64,000 nucleotides of DNA from Vibrio sp. HB236076 (GTDB lineage Bacteria > Pseudomonadota > Gammaproteobacteria > Enterobacterales > Vibrionaceae), in the NCBI RefSeq assembly GCF_040957575.1, contig NZ_CP162601.1:434001-498000 (forward strand), written 5' to 3'. The notes under the pieces were generated by a model. That model did no database searches, was not told where the DNA came from, and saw only the letters and a list, made by a program, of their open reading frames with translations. Below, one piece after another: positions 48,047-57,440 of the stretch (positions within the stretch are counted from its first letter, which is position 1; every line of letters starts with the position of its first letter). The position numbers were made by a program, and so were the translations under genes.

Positions 48047-49696
48047 ATGTTGAAAAATATTAATCCAACGCAAACTAATGCGTGGCAAGCCTTAACTGAC
48101 CATTTCGCCTCTGCGAAAGACTTCGACCTTAAAACTCTTTTTGCCGACGATGCGCAGCGTTTTGATAAATTTTCAACCCGTTTTAATTCTGACTTTTTAG
48201 TCGATTACTCGAAAAACTTGATCACTGAAGAAACCTTGTCTCATTTGTTGAACTTGGCCAAAGAGACCGATGTCGAGTCTGCCATCGAAGCCATGTTTAG
48301 CGGTCAAACCATCAACCAAACGGAGAGCCGTTCTGTGTTGCACGTTGCCCTTCGCAACCGCAGTAACGATCCTATCTTCGTTGACGGCAAAGACGTCATG
48401 CCAGACGTCAACGCGGTGTTGGAAAAAATGAAATCCTTCTCTGAGCGGGTAATCTCTGGTCAGTGGACGGGCTATACCGGCAAAGCGATCACCGACATCG
48501 TCAACATTGGTATCGGTGGTTCGGATCTCGGCCCTTACATGGTGACCGAAGCACTAGAGCCGTACAAAAACCACTTGAATGCCCATTTTGTTTCCAACGT
48601 CGACGGCACGCACATGGCCGAAGCGCTGAAAGGCCTTAACCCGGAAACCACGTTGTTCTTGGTTGCCTCAAAAACCTTCACGACCCAAGAAACCATGACC
48701 AATGCCCACACAGCTCGCGATTGGTTCTTAGCCGAAGCCAAAGAACAAGCACACGTGGCTAAGCACTTTGTTGCCTTGTCGACCAACGCCGAAGCCGTGG
48801 CTGAATTTGGTATTGATACCGATAACATGTTTGAGTTCTGGGATTGGGTCGGCGGTCGTTACTCTTTGTGGTCAGCGATTGGTTTGTCGATTGTGTTGTC
48901 GATTGGTTATGATAATTTCGTCGAACTGCTCAGCGGTGCGCACGAGATGGATCAGCACTTCAAAACCACCGAATTTGACAAAAATATCCCCGTGTTACTG
49001 GCGCTGATCGGCCTTTGGTACAACAACTTCCACGGTGCGGAAACCGAAGCAATTTTGCCTTACGATCAATACATGCACCGTTTTGCTGCTTATTTCCAAC
49101 AAGGCAATATGGAATCGAATGGCAAATACGTCGACCGCAATGGCAATCCAGTTGACTACCAAACCGGCCCAATTATCTGGGGTGAGCCAGGCACCAATGG
49201 TCAGCATGCGTTTTACCAACTGATTCACCAAGGTACGAAATTGATCCCGTGTGACTTTATTGCGCCAGCGGTTTCTCACAACCCGGTCTCTGATCACCAC
49301 CAAAAACTGATGTCGAACTTCTTTGCGCAAACCGAAGCATTGGCATTTGGTAAATCGCTAGAGACGGTGAAAGAAGAGTTAGTGGCTGCCGGTAAATCCG
49401 AAGCCGAAGTGGCACAGATCGCGCCGTTCAAGGTATTTGAAGGCAACCGCCCAACCAACTCAATTTTGCTTAAGTCCATCACGCCGCGCTCGTTAGGTCA
49501 ATTGATCGCGATGTACGAGCACAAAATCTTTGTTCAAGGGGTGATCCTCAATATCTTCACCTTTGACCAATGGGGCGTAGAGCTTGGTAAACAACTGGCG
49601 AACCAAATCTTGCCAGAGCTTGCGGATAACAGCCCGGTTGACTCGCACGACAGTTCAACCAATGGGTTGATCAATGCATATAAAGCGCTGATCTAA
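48047..49696 (+). CDS. pgi: Glucose-6-phosphate isomerase
   Basis: Glycolytic enzyme, 549 residues as in E. coli. Signatures: [31 protein letters not shown], and the C-terminal [16 protein letters not shown]; also GAHEMDQHF with the catalytic glutamate region [17 protein letters not shown]. Monocistronic with a terminator. Confidence 0.98.
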   Translation: MLKNINPTQTNAWQALTDHFASAKDFDLKTLFADDAQRFDKFSTRFNSDFLVDYSKNLITEETLSHLLNLAKETDVESAIEAMFSGQTINQTESRSVLHVALRNRSNDPIFVDGKDVMPDVNAVLEKMKSFSERVISGQWTGYTGKAITDIVNIGIGGSDLGPYMVTEALEPYKNHLNAHFVSNVDGTHMAEALKGLNPETTLFLVASKTFTTQETMTNAHTARDWFLAEAKEQAHVAKHFVALSTNAEAVAEFGIDTDNMFEFWDWVGGRYSLWSAIGLSIVLSIGYDNFVELLSGAHEMDQHFKTTEFDKNIPVLLALIGLWYNNFHGAETEAILPYDQYMHRFAAYFQQGNMESNGKYVDRNGNPVDYQTGPIIWGEPGTNGQHAFYQLIHQGTKLIPCDFIAPAVSHNPVSDHHQKLMSNFFAQTEALAFGKSLETVKEELVAAGKSEAEVAQIAPFKVFEGNRPTNSILLKSITPRSLGQLIAMYEHKIFVQGVILNIFTFDQWGVELGKQLANQILPELADNSPVDSHDSSTNGLINAYKALI

Positions 49697-49713
49697 TCTC
49701 GACCAAGACGATC

Positions 49714-49745
49714 AAAAAAAGCCAGTGTCAATACTGGCTTTTTTT
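49714..49745. terminator. Bidirectional terminator pgi / cheX
   Basis: A perfect 13-bp stem AAAAAAAGCCAGT/ACTGGCTTTTTTT with GTCAAT loop between converging genes. Confidence 0.92.
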
Positions 49746-49801
49746 CGCAGCTCACACAGAAGCGGAACAACTTCGAGCGAGGAGGGCTTAATTTGGCGAG
49801 G

Positions 49802-50263
49802 TTACTCGAAACAAATCTCGATGAAAGCATTGCCCCACTGAGAGTTAAACGGCATGATGATGATCGCGCCTTCGCACTTGTGGCGAATGGTATGACCGCG
49901 GCCAGAGACCACCACCGGTGTCGCCATGTCAAAGTCAAAGCCACTTTCTGATAAAATGCGTTTCGCACCACCGGTCACCATATTGGTGATCTCACCCACC
50001 ATGTCAGTGACTTCCTCGTTTAGGCCATTCGGTCGCTCACCCAGCATATTTTGCATGATTTCCAAAGCCAGGCTCTCGTCAAAGGTGATCGACATCGAAC
50101 CACGGGTATTTGGCGCCACCATACCAATCAAGCCAGAAACGTCACCGCGAGCAATTTCATCTTTTTTGATTCTCGGCTTTTGCGGTTTTAGCTCTAACGA
50201 AGCCATGGTTTTTAAAACATTCAACAGTGAAGCTAAAAACGGGTTTACAAATTCTGCTCGCAT
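49802..50263 (-). CDS. cheX: CheX-type CheY-P phosphatase
   Basis: 153 residues of the CheC/CheX family. The phosphatase motif E-x-x-N appears as DMVGEITNMVTGGAK (about residue 95); MSITFDESLALEIMQNMLGE precedes it and GRGHTIRHK follows. It likely speeds dephosphorylation of a CheY-like response regulator. It starts 12 bases after the zur stop, so it is probably in the same transcript, an association also seen in V. cholerae as I recall. Confidence 0.85.
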   Translation of the reverse strand: MRAEFVNPFLASLLNVLKTMASLELKPQKPRIKKDEIARGDVSGLIGMVAPNTRGSMSITFDESLALEIMQNMLGERPNGLNEEVTDMVGEITNMVTGGAKRILSESGFDFDMATPVVVSGRGHTIRHKCEGAIIIMPFNSQWGNAFIEICFE

Positions 50264-50275
50264 AACATTCTCTAT

Positions 50276-50737
50276 CTATTTTTCTGAGGTGTAACAATCC
50301 TGACAGATGCCATGAGACTCGATGACCTGCTTAGTTAAATGAAATTGGTGCTGTTTTGCATTGACATTTAACTGAGCCGTTAAGCTGTCGTCGTGTAATT
50401 CTTCGACATAGCCACATCGATCGCAAATTAACAGTTGAAACACGTGTTGTGATTCGTGGCTCAAACAGCAAGAAATGTAGCTGTTGGTTGATTCAACACG
50501 GTGTACAAAGCCTTGTTCGAGCAAAAATTCGAGAGCGCGATACACAGTGGGCGGTTTGGCTTGTGGTTCGCTTTTTTGCAATTGCTCTAATAATTCATAA
50601 GCACTAGAGGCTTTGTTACTTTGGCAGATAAGCTCAAAAACCGCACGTCGTTGAGGGGTTAAGCGCACCCCTCGTCTTTGGCATATCTGTTCAATTTGTT
50701 CTGTTGGCTTGTGGTTCAAAATCTTCACCCTAACCAC
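50276..50737 (-). CDS. zur: Zinc uptake regulator Zur
   Basis: Fur-family zinc repressor. The HTH region has RRGVRLTPQRRAVFELI and the highly Zur-specific AKPPTVYRALEFLLEQGF VHRVESTNSY segment (given here in two parts). Structural-zinc cysteines are in ICDRCGYVEEL and HGICQDC. About 150 residues. The most upstream start is the GTG at 50737; another GTG at 50728 is equally possible and no strong ribosome binding site decides. Regulates zinc import genes elsewhere; no Zur box was found in this window. Confidence 0.92.
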   Translation of the reverse strand: MVRVKILNHKPTEQIEQICQRRGVRLTPQRRAVFELICQSNKASSAYELLEQLQKSEPQAKPPTVYRALEFLLEQGFVHRVESTNSYISCCLSHESQHVFQLLICDRCGYVEELHDDSLTAQLNVNAKQHQFHLTKQVIESHGICQDCYTSEK

Positions 50738-51367
50738 GTTGTCTTGTGAAAGTATAAACTATTCATAATAAGATGGTTGCATTTTTGTTGAGTGCAAAGC
50801 AAAAACAGCCTTGATAACCAACATTACAATGATAAACCGTTAAATTACCTTATATTGGCGTGAAACGATAGCCCTGTGAGCAGTTTTTCACATAAGTAAC
50901 GCCAAGATCACTGAACTGGGCTTTGCGATAATTTATTCCTTGGTTTATCAAGTGATTTACTAAGCCTCGATTTTAGATTCAAACCCAGAGACCATCACGG
51001 AGTTACCCAGTAAAACCAAGACCAATGCTTCTTTGATACGGCAAGGGGCACAAGTAACCCAGCCCTATACGGTGCCTAAATAAGAAAGTGCACTTGGCGT
51101 GGAGAGGAAAATGTGACTATTGTCCAAATAATGAACAATTCCTTAAATGTTAAGTCTGTGATTTTGGGAAGTTTTCATGATATCTCTCAATTAGATGGCA
51201 AAAAAACACTTCACTTAATATGACTTATGTTGAATAATGCCATAGGCGTTTTTTTTATTTTATTTATTAATTGATTAGCGCATAACAGGAAGCCCGCAGG
51301 TGAGTGAACCAGTTATCCTACTTTGTTCAATGCACCGCACTGTGACGAATGGACAAGGTGTTGAAGC
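50738..51367. other. Intergenic region zur / diguanylate cyclase
   Basis: 630-bp divergent gap. AT-rich at 51100-51290. No gene, repeat of families A-C or riboswitch seen. Confidence 0.5.
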
Positions 51368-53050
51368 ATGGAACCAAGCGTTTTTGAGATAACCTGGCCG
51401 CAATGCGATGAGTTCTCAGATCAAGTGCCCTTTTTTGAAGCGGCAGGGGTCGCCACTTGGTATTGGGAGGTAGACTCTGATAACGCTCAGTTCAATCGCC
51501 ACTGGGCAGAGATGCTCGGCTACCAGCTCAAAGAGCTTGAACCCCATTGTTTCGATACCTGGGCTATGCTCGTTCACCAAGACGATCTCATTACTGCTCA
51601 TCGACAAATTCAATCTTTACTGGCAGGAAGCCGCGACCAATTAGCCATCGAGTGTCGGATGCGTCACAAAGAGGGTTATTGGGTTAAAATACTCTCGAAG
51701 GGGTCGGTGGTCAGGAGAAATACACAAGGGCAACCGCTGTGTGTTGCGGGTATCAACATGGATATCACAGAGCAATGGCGAAGGGAGTTGGCAATCGATG
51801 CGCTTCATAAACAAGCGATGACATTGGCCAATAATTTACCCGGATTTGTGTTTCAATTTGAGTTGCAGTCCAACGGTAAAATGCAGTTCCCCTTTGTTTC
51901 AGAGCAAGCCTTTCACATCTATGGTTGCCAGTCCGATTTTTTGCAATCTCACCCTGAAAAAGCGCATCAAGTAATCCATAAAGAAGACTGGCAGAGAATT
52001 TTTGATGCGTTCTTACGCTCTAAAAACCGCCTTTCGCCTTGGCAGGCCACGTTTCGTATTTGTCACCCCACCAAAGGCATTATTTGGGTCGAAGGCCACT
52101 CAATCCCCATTGAAGAGCCGGGTGGTCGCGTCGTTTGGAACGGTTACCTTACTGATATCACGGAACGCATTAATCAAGGTCACCGATTAGAACTGTTATC
52201 TTGTGTTTTTAAAGCGACCGGGCAAGGGGTGGTCATTACCGATCAAGCGATGAACGTGGTTGATACCAATCCCGCGTTTGAACGGCTTTCAGGATACCGT
52301 TCATCGGAGGTTAAAGGTAAAAGCCTCAACCAATTATTTAGCGAAGAAACCACTCGTGCCACCATCAGTTCAATGTGGAGTGAGCTTGAGATCAACGGTC
52401 ATTGGCATGGCAAAGTGTGGCACCAAAGCAAAGACGGAGCCGTTTTTCCTCAACTTCTCAGCATTGACATGCACGACGGTGGGCACTTAGGCAAGAACTA
52501 CATCGCGGTGTTTAGCGACATTCGCGAGTTATTTGAAGATTATCATCAGTTGTCGGCACTGGCTCATCAAGACAGTTTGACTCAAGTCTCGAACCGACGT
52601 GCATTTGAGTACTACCTCGATGAATTGATTTTGCGCTGCAAAGAAAAACAAAAGGTTTTTGCTCTGCTGTATCTCGACCTCGATAACTTTAAGCAAGTTA
52701 ATGATAGATTTGGTCACCAGCAAGGGGACCGAGTATTACAAAAATTAGCCAACACATTGAATGCGGCGCTGAGAAAAGGTGACATGATTGCCCGTTTAGG
52801 CGGCGATGAATTTGCTATTTTGATCCACGATTGTGGCGATGAAGCGAGTATTCTGACCATGATCAAGCGTTTTGAGCAGCAGATTACTGCCGCGTTAGAT
52901 AACTTTGAGTTAAGTGTTAACTTAGGAGCGAGTATCGGCGCTGCATTTTTCCCCCAAGATGGCATTCGTCAAGATACCTTATTGGAAGTGGCAGATAAGC
53001 GGATGTACCATCTAAAATTCCAAAAGAAGTTAGCCCCGCACAACAAGTAA
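51368..53050 (+). CDS. PAS-PAS-PAS-GGDEF diguanylate cyclase
   Basis: 560-residue soluble protein with no TM. Three PAS domains (about 25-135, 160-265, 275-390; ITEQWRR, ITERINQ and the last ending IRELFED) precede a GGDEF domain (about 395-555). The active site is RLGGDEFAIL, intact, and an inhibitory RxxD site (RKGD) lies exactly five residues before it, so it should make c-di-GMP with product inhibition. AFxxYLDELILRC helical region separates PAS from GGDEF. The first PAS has PAC features (RMRHKEGYWVKILSKGSVV); ligands unknown. It stands alone. Confidence 0.93.
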   Translation: MEPSVFEITWPQCDEFSDQVPFFEAAGVATWYWEVDSDNAQFNRHWAEMLGYQLKELEPHCFDTWAMLVHQDDLITAHRQIQSLLAGSRDQLAIECRMRHKEGYWVKILSKGSVVRRNTQGQPLCVAGINMDITEQWRRELAIDALHKQAMTLANNLPGFVFQFELQSNGKMQFPFVSEQAFHIYGCQSDFLQSHPEKAHQVIHKEDWQRIFDAFLRSKNRLSPWQATFRICHPTKGIIWVEGHSIPIEEPGGRVVWNGYLTDITERINQGHRLELLSCVFKATGQGVVITDQAMNVVDTNPAFERLSGYRSSEVKGKSLNQLFSEETTRATISSMWSELEINGHWHGKVWHQSKDGAVFPQLLSIDMHDGGHLGKNYIAVFSDIRELFEDYHQLSALAHQDSLTQVSNRRAFEYYLDELILRCKEKQKVFALLYLDLDNFKQVNDRFGHQQGDRVLQKLANTLNAALRKGDMIARLGGDEFAILIHDCGDEASILTMIKRFEQQITAALDNFELSVNLGASIGAAFFPQDGIRQDTLLEVADKRMYHLKFQKKLAPHNK

Positions 53051-53415
53051 AGCCTCTTGCCCGACAGTCGAATGACAAACCGCTTTCTATTCAGGACACC
53101 CAAGTAATCGCTTTTTCAAAGCAGGACACCCATGTAACGCCTCTACTCAGGACATCCATATAATAGTCGTTTTTTTAAATGAGGACAGTCATGTATTTAC
53201 CTCGAGAAACGCCTTCCAGCTAGGAGACAGCAAAGCAGGACACCCATTAATCTGACGGCGATGACAGATCGCTTTTGTATGCTGTCGTCGATTATCTTTT
53301 TATTGACTGTCCTGTAGATATTGAGTCTCAGTATTTGGCAAGCGTAAAAAAGCCCCGAAGACGACAGTAATCAACTTGGGGCTGGTGATGTGCCTGACTC
53401 ATCGAGTGTAAAAGA
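53051..53415. repeat. Cluster of family-A half sites
   Basis: No gene. GGACACCCA or close variants occur at 53094, 53123, 53150 (GGACATCCA), 53183 (GGACAGTCA) and 53238, and TGACTGTCC at 53304. None forms the standard 42-nt palindrome, so these look like decayed or partial copies. Confidence 0.75.
53346..53383 (-). terminator. Probable terminator of pyrBI
   Basis: On the minus strand AGCCCC and GGGGCT pair around a ~21-base loop and are followed by T6. It lies 33 bases after the pyrI stop. The short stem makes it moderate. Confidence 0.6.
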
Positions 53416-53874
53416 TTACTTATCCATCACAATATCGCGAGCAAAGACTTTCTCACAGTATTTGCATTTTAAACGTACATCTTGTGACTTTTGAATCACT
53501 TTAAAGTGTGTAGCGACAGGCTCAACATGAGTAATACAATTGCTATTAGGACACTGAAATACTTGGCTTATTGATTCTGGTAACGACAGAGCCAGTTTTT
53601 TCACTACATCGTAATTTTCGATCTGATTGACCGTAGCATCAGGTGCATAAAGAGCGAGCTTTTTCGCTTGTTCTTCATTAATAAACTCGTTTTCAATTTT
53701 GAGCAGATCTTTGTGACCCAATGCAGAAGAGGGGAGGTTTAAGCCAATAGTGACACGCTGTTCTGAATTGTGCATATTGAACAGTTTGAGCACTTTAATT
53801 CCCATTTGCGCCGGGATATGGTCGATCACTGTGCCGTTTTTTATTGCTTCGACTTGCAGTTGAGTTTCGCGCAT
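53416..53874 (-). CDS. pyrI: Aspartate carbamoyltransferase regulatory subunit
   Basis: 152 residues. N-terminal nucleotide-binding domain ([20 protein letters not shown] with [19 protein letters not shown]) binds CTP/ATP. The C-terminal zinc domain has four cysteines in CPNSNC and CKYCEKVF that contact PyrB. Starts 4 bases past the pyrB stop, so it is cotranscribed and translated in balance. Confidence 0.97.
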   Translation of the reverse strand: MRETQLQVEAIKNGTVIDHIPAQMGIKVLKLFNMHNSEQRVTIGLNLPSSALGHKDLLKIENEFINEEQAKKLALYAPDATVNQIENYDVVKKLALSLPESISQVFQCPNSNCITHVEPVATHFKVIQKSQDVRLKCKYCEKVFARDIVMDK

Positions 53875-53878
53875 TCGT

Positions 53879-54814
53879 TTACTCTCCCAAATCTTGATTT
53901 AATACCAGGGCCAATAAGGCTTCACGAGCGTACATGCCATTTTCCGCCTGCTGGAAATAATAGGCATAAGGCGTTCTGTCGACATCTGTTGTGATCTCGT
54001 CCACCCTAGGTAGTGGATGTAACACCTTGAGGTTATTCCGGGCAGTTTTGAGTAAATCGGCACTTAAAATATAAGCCGATTTGATGTGAGCGTATTCAGA
54101 TTGGTCAAAGCGCTCTTTTTGAACTCGAGTCATGTAAAGAACATCAAGCTCAGGAACCACACTTTCGATATCGTTGTGGAAACTATAGGAAATACCGGCG
54201 TCGTCGAGCTCTTCGCAAATGTAATCAGGCATTGCCAGAGCTTGTGGGGCGATGAAATAAAACCGGATGTTATTAAATTTAGACAGCGCTTGTGTGAGGG
54301 AGTGTACGGTGCGGCCGTATTTTAAATCGCCGACAAAAGCCACATTGAGGTTATCTAACCTGCCTTGTGTTTCACTGATCGAGAATAAGTCTAACAGGGT
54401 TTGAGTTGGGTGTTGATTGGCACCGTCTCCCGCATTGATCACCGGAACACCGTTAGAATATTCCGAGGCCAAACGAGCTGCCCCTTCGTGAGGGTGTCGC
54501 ATCACAAAGGCATCCACATAAGAAGAGATAACCTGCACTGAGTCTGCGAGTGTTTCCCCTTTTTTGGCAAGTGATGTATTACCACCGTTGTCAAAACCAA
54601 TGACGTCGCCACCAATGCGTTGAATGGCGGTCTCAAACGATAAACGAGTTCGCGTCGAAGGCTCAAAAAAGCAACTCGCCACCACTTTATTTTTGATCAG
54701 CTCCGGACGAGGGTTCGCTTTGAGATCGGCCGCCGTCGCGACGATCAGTTCGAGCTCTTGACGACTCAGCTCAGGAATCGAAATGATGTGCTTTTGATAC
54801 AAGGTATTGTCCAT
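53879..54814 (-). CDS. pyrB: Aspartate carbamoyltransferase catalytic subunit
   Basis: First committed step of pyrimidine synthesis. 311 residues, same as E. coli, from the ATG at 54814 ([19 protein letters not shown]) after AAGGA; a 10-codon longer frame starts at 54844 inside the attenuator. Carbamoyl phosphate loop [13 protein letters not shown], the SLAKKGET loop, [10 protein letters not shown] and HPLPRVDEI are present. Confidence 0.98.
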   Translation of the reverse strand: MDNTLYQKHIISIPELSRQELELIVATAADLKANPRPELIKNKVVASCFFEPSTRTRLSFETAIQRIGGDVIGFDNGGNTSLAKKGETLADSVQVISSYVDAFVMRHPHEGAARLASEYSNGVPVINAGDGANQHPTQTLLDLFSISETQGRLDNLNVAFVGDLKYGRTVHSLTQALSKFNNIRFYFIAPQALAMPDYICEELDDAGISYSFHNDIESVVPELDVLYMTRVQKERFDQSEYAHIKSAYILSADLLKTARNNLKVLHPLPRVDEITTDVDRTPYAYYFQQAENGMYAREALLALVLNQDLGE

Positions 54815-54841
54815 GACAGTTTTCCTTTTCGATGCGCAGCG

Positions 54842-54873
54842 CAAAAAAAAGCCCCCTTATAATAAGGAGGCTA
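54842..54873 (-). terminator. pyrBI attenuator
   Basis: On the minus strand AGCCTCCTTA/TAAGGGGGCT forms a stem (one G-T pair) followed by T8, ending about 28 bases before pyrB. It is the expected place of the UTP-sensitive attenuator of pyrBI, and the leader peptide stop lies in its left arm. Confidence 0.88.
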
Positions 54874-54996
54874 TACGGAATCAGAAATTTCTGCTCCAAA
54901 CATAGAGACATCAGCACAAAAGTCACAACAACTAATACCGACCAGTGCGTTAAAACGATCACAGTCAGAGCATTTTTGTGTGTGTAAAGAAGGCAT
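54871..54996 (-). CDS. pyrL: Probable pyrBI leader peptide, cysteine-rich
   Basis: A 41-codon frame starts with ATG at 54996 (after CGGTGAT) and its TAG overlaps the first base of the attenuator stem, so a ribosome finishing translation would block hairpin formation, the mechanism established for E. coli pyrBI. The peptide begins MPSLHTQKCSDCDRF and contains two CxxC pairs (residues 9-12 and 24-27). It has no sequence likeness to E. coli PyrL. An alternative overlapping frame of 102 codons runs through the terminator and is unlikely. Whether the cysteines have a function of their own is open. Confidence 0.6.
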   Translation of the reverse strand: MPSLHTQKCSDCDRFNALVGISCCDFCADVSMFGAEISDSV

Positions 54997-55192
54997 AATA
55001 TCACCGTAGTGCAGACAAATTGCGAAGCATTATACGGATCAAAACTGTGAACGCAAGCGATTACATCACGATTGAGCACTTATCAAAACAGGATATCAAA
55101 GCGGGACACTCATGTTCTTTCTCTATCTAAGATTGATGAAATCACGAATTGATATGTGAGTGTTTGTCGTTTCGTGTAGTCGTAGAGTCAAA

Positions 55193-55279
55193 GTAGGACA
55201 CCCATGTATTTGTCGTTATTCATAAAGAGACAAAGTAGGACACCCATGAATTGATTGGTGTTCAAATATATGACTGTCC
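55193..55279. repeat. Two family-A repeats preceded by GTAG, next to the RAYT gene
   Basis: GTAG occurs at 55193 and 55235, each overlapping GGACACCCA by one base. The second forms a 42-nt palindrome ending TGACTGTCC (55238-55279). GTAG before a stem is the hallmark of REP sequences recognised by RAYT proteins in E. coli; most other family-A copies here have TCAG or TTAG instead. Confidence 0.85.
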
Positions 55280-55314
55280 TGTATCGGTCCCTGTATCGGT
55301 CCCTGTATCGGTCC
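55279..55314. repeat. 12-bp tandem repeat, three copies
   Basis: CTGTATCGGTCC three times in tandem, directly after the family-A palindrome; degenerate TATATCGTC and CGTATCGTC follow. Confidence 0.9.
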
Positions 55315-55445
55315 TATATCGTCAATGGTCCCGTATCGTCGGTTTTTACGCTTTTTCATTCTCAGTCATATGTTCACAAAGTGGCAAAAATATTTGACAA
55401 CCACTCATCACAAACTATTGTTTAATTACTGTATAAAAAAACAGC

Positions 55446-56465
55446 ATGGTATTAACGATGACTCAAGCTCGCTCGTCCCTTATTTCGTTGCAAGATACGG
55501 CCTATTATCATTGTATTTCTCGTTGTGTAAGAAGAGCTTACCTTTGTGGCCAGGATGACTATAGCGGCCGAAATTTTGAACATAGGAGAGTGTGGGTTAT
55601 CGAACGAATGCGCCTACTCGCACAAGTGTTTGCCATTGATATTTGCGCCTATGCCATCATGTCTAACCATTATCACTTGGTTTTACATGTCGATGATAAA
55701 AAAGCACAAAACTGGTCAGAACGTGAAGTTGTCGAGCGATGGACGACCTTATATCGCACACCAATATTAATTCAATCTTGGCTAAAAGGTGAATTGGCCA
55801 GTCAGGCTGAAATCAAAAGAGTCCAGCGTATTGTCAGTTTGTGGCGAGAGAGGTTGATGAATATTTCTTGGTTTATGCGTAATCTCAACGAGTTTATTGC
55901 GCGAGAAGCCAACAAAGAAGAGCAGTGTTCGGGAAGGTTTTGGGAGGGGCGTTTCAAATCCCAAGCTTTACTTGATGAGCGGGCTTTACTGGCTTGCATG
56001 GCGTATGTCGATCTAAACCCTGTACGAGCAAAAATGACGAATAAGCTTGAGAGATCTGAATTTACATCTATTTATGAAAGGCTTCATGGCAACGCATGTG
56101 CGAAAGATCAAGGGCAAGGCCAGGTTGAGCATTTACCGAAAAAGTCATTGTTTGGTTTTTTAGGCAATCAGCGCCAATTGGCCCACAACTCTGTAAAGGC
56201 TTACCTCGGTATTGAATACTCTTTGTTAGACTATATTGCGTTGGTCGAGAGGTTGGGCCAAGTGGTGAACCCTGATAAGGCGGGTTTCCTTATGAGTGAT
56301 ACATCAAGTCTTTTACACGTTTTGGGGCTTGATGACGAACTCTGGGAGCGCTTTTCAGCTCAGTTTGGTCGCCACTTTAGTTGCGCTGTCGGTGGAGTGG
56401 ATGATTTGCGAGAATACGCCAGTCACACTCATCGAGCTTGGGTTAGGCAAAAGTATCACACATAA
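55446..56465 (+). CDS. REP-associated tyrosine transposase (RAYT, Y1/HUH family)
   Basis: 339 residues. The Y1 transposase core shows AYYHCISRCVRRAYLCG near the N-terminus, the HUH motif in MSNHYHLVLHVDD (about residue 75), FWEGRFKSQAL and the catalytic tyrosine in CMAYVDLNPVRAKM (about residue 190). A ~130-residue C-terminal extension (from KSLFGFLGNQRQ) is longer than in E. coli RAYT. The start could be ATG 55446 or the ATG at 55458 (MTQARSSLISLQDT), which agrees better with relatives. It has no IS200/IS605 ends; instead family-A REP-like palindromes lie on both sides at a distance, as expected of a domesticated single-copy RAYT. Confidence 0.9.
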   Translation: MVLTMTQARSSLISLQDTAYYHCISRCVRRAYLCGQDDYSGRNFEHRRVWVIERMRLLAQVFAIDICAYAIMSNHYHLVLHVDDKKAQNWSEREVVERWTTLYRTPILIQSWLKGELASQAEIKRVQRIVSLWRERLMNISWFMRNLNEFIAREANKEEQCSGRFWEGRFKSQALLDERALLACMAYVDLNPVRAKMTNKLERSEFTSIYERLHGNACAKDQGQGQVEHLPKKSLFGFLGNQRQLAHNSVKAYLGIEYSLLDYIALVERLGQVVNPDKAGFLMSDTSSLLHVLGLDDELWERFSAQFGRHFSCAVGGVDDLREYASHTHRAWVRQKYHT

Positions 56466-56630
56466 CAAACTATCACTACTTTCCTTACGCTTTGAAAGGT
56501 GATGGCTTAAACGGCAAGCTTGACCCTAGTGTCTTGTTCCACCCACTTCCTTTTTACCGAGCTGTCATTAGGTCAATTTTATTGTACCCTCCTAGTCACG
56601 TTTATTTTTCACTGAGAGGGAGCGTCGAAC

Positions 56631-56978
56631 ATGCGTAAATCCGATAAAAAAATTGATAATCAAATTCGTGAAGTATTAACCACGGTGTGTGAACAGACCT
56701 TAAAAGAGTTCCAAGGTTTTTTATGGGTGACGCATAGTGTTGATTTTAACTCTTTTCCTCAGAGCTTAAAAATTGTCTGTGTCTTTGAGACGAATCATGA
56801 CGGTGAGGCTTTTCTGGACGCAGGCGGTGAGAAAAAAGTCTCTGCGACTATTCAAGCGATGTTTAATCAGGTTGGGATTAAATTGAAAAACGCAGCAAAA
56901 CACATTCACTATGATACCCAAGAAAACTGCGAACGGACTCACCAAGGGAAATGGGCCGTTAGATTAACGACACTTTAA
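56631..56978 (+). CDS. Conserved hypothetical protein, Vibrionaceae
   Basis: 115 residues, start at 56631 after GAGAGGGAG. Mixed alpha/beta look: a basic N-terminus (MRKSDKKIDNQIREVL), VCVFETNHDGEAFLDAGGEK in the middle, and a C-terminus ending WAVRLTTL. I recall similar Vibrio proteins being labelled Fis-family regulator, but I see no Fis helix-turn-helix here, so I do not assign a function. Confidence 0.7.
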   Translation: MRKSDKKIDNQIREVLTTVCEQTLKEFQGFLWVTHSVDFNSFPQSLKIVCVFETNHDGEAFLDAGGEKKVSATIQAMFNQVGIKLKNAAKHIHYDTQENCERTHQGKWAVRLTTL

Positions 56979-57440
56979 AAGAAAAACATCAGGAAAACAT
57001 CAGGACACCCATCAATTAGGCGATCTTCAATACTTGGCTGTCGCCCAAATATCTCCCCCAAATATCTCAGTTTAAGACAGCGTTCTTGCCACTGTTCTTT
57101 ACTGTACTGTGTTTCACCGTCTTAAGCTGTCTCACACTGCAGTGAAAGTTTAGGATGAAAGTTTAGGACACCCATCAATTTATTCGCTGTTAAATACATG
57201 AGTGTCCCAAAAATATCCCGCAAATATTATCTTAATTGAGTAGTTGAGTAGTTGAGTAGTTGAGTGTTCCAAACATATTCTGTGAAATACATGGGTGTCC
57301 TGCAAATCCCTGCCCATCAATTTATTCGCTGTTAAATACATGAGTGTCCCGCAAATATCGCCTCTCCTGCAAATACCTTTTAGTTGGGTGTCCTCAAATA
57401 CCTCCTGCAAATCCCCGCTGTCTGACACTGTTTTGGAGTT
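56979..57440. repeat. Family-A/C repeat block downstream of sitD
   Basis: 462 bp with no gene. A degenerate palindrome at 57003-57043, a full one at 57166-57207 (GGACACCCA/TGAGTGTCC), and isolated right arms TGGGTGTCC at 57292 and 57385 and TGAGTGTCC at 57341. A family-C stretch (TTTCACCGTCTTAAGCTGTC, CACACTGCAGTG) lies at 57100-57145. These may also act as 3' ends for the sit operon, which has no standard terminator. Confidence 0.8.
57236..57266. repeat. 8-bp tandem repeat, ~3.7 copies
   Basis: TTGAGTAG repeated (TTGAGTAGTTGAGTAGTTGA...), a microsatellite inside the repeat block. Confidence 0.88.

Larger units (their letters stand above)
54997..55445. other. Region between pyr leader and transposase
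   Basis: 449 bp without a supported gene. Contains the pyrBI promoter near its left end, then GGGACACTCA (55103), two GTAG-preceded family-A repeats and a 12-bp tandem repeat. Confidence 0.6.

Noticed and set aside
54771..55079. A 102-codon minus-strand frame covering the pyrB leader
   Set aside because: It runs through the attenuator hairpin and into pyrB in another frame, with no ribosome binding site. The 41-codon frame ending at the hairpin fits leader logic better.
55325..55558. 77-codon frame overlapping the start of the transposase
   Set aside because: It overlaps the RAYT gene in another frame and shows no protein features.
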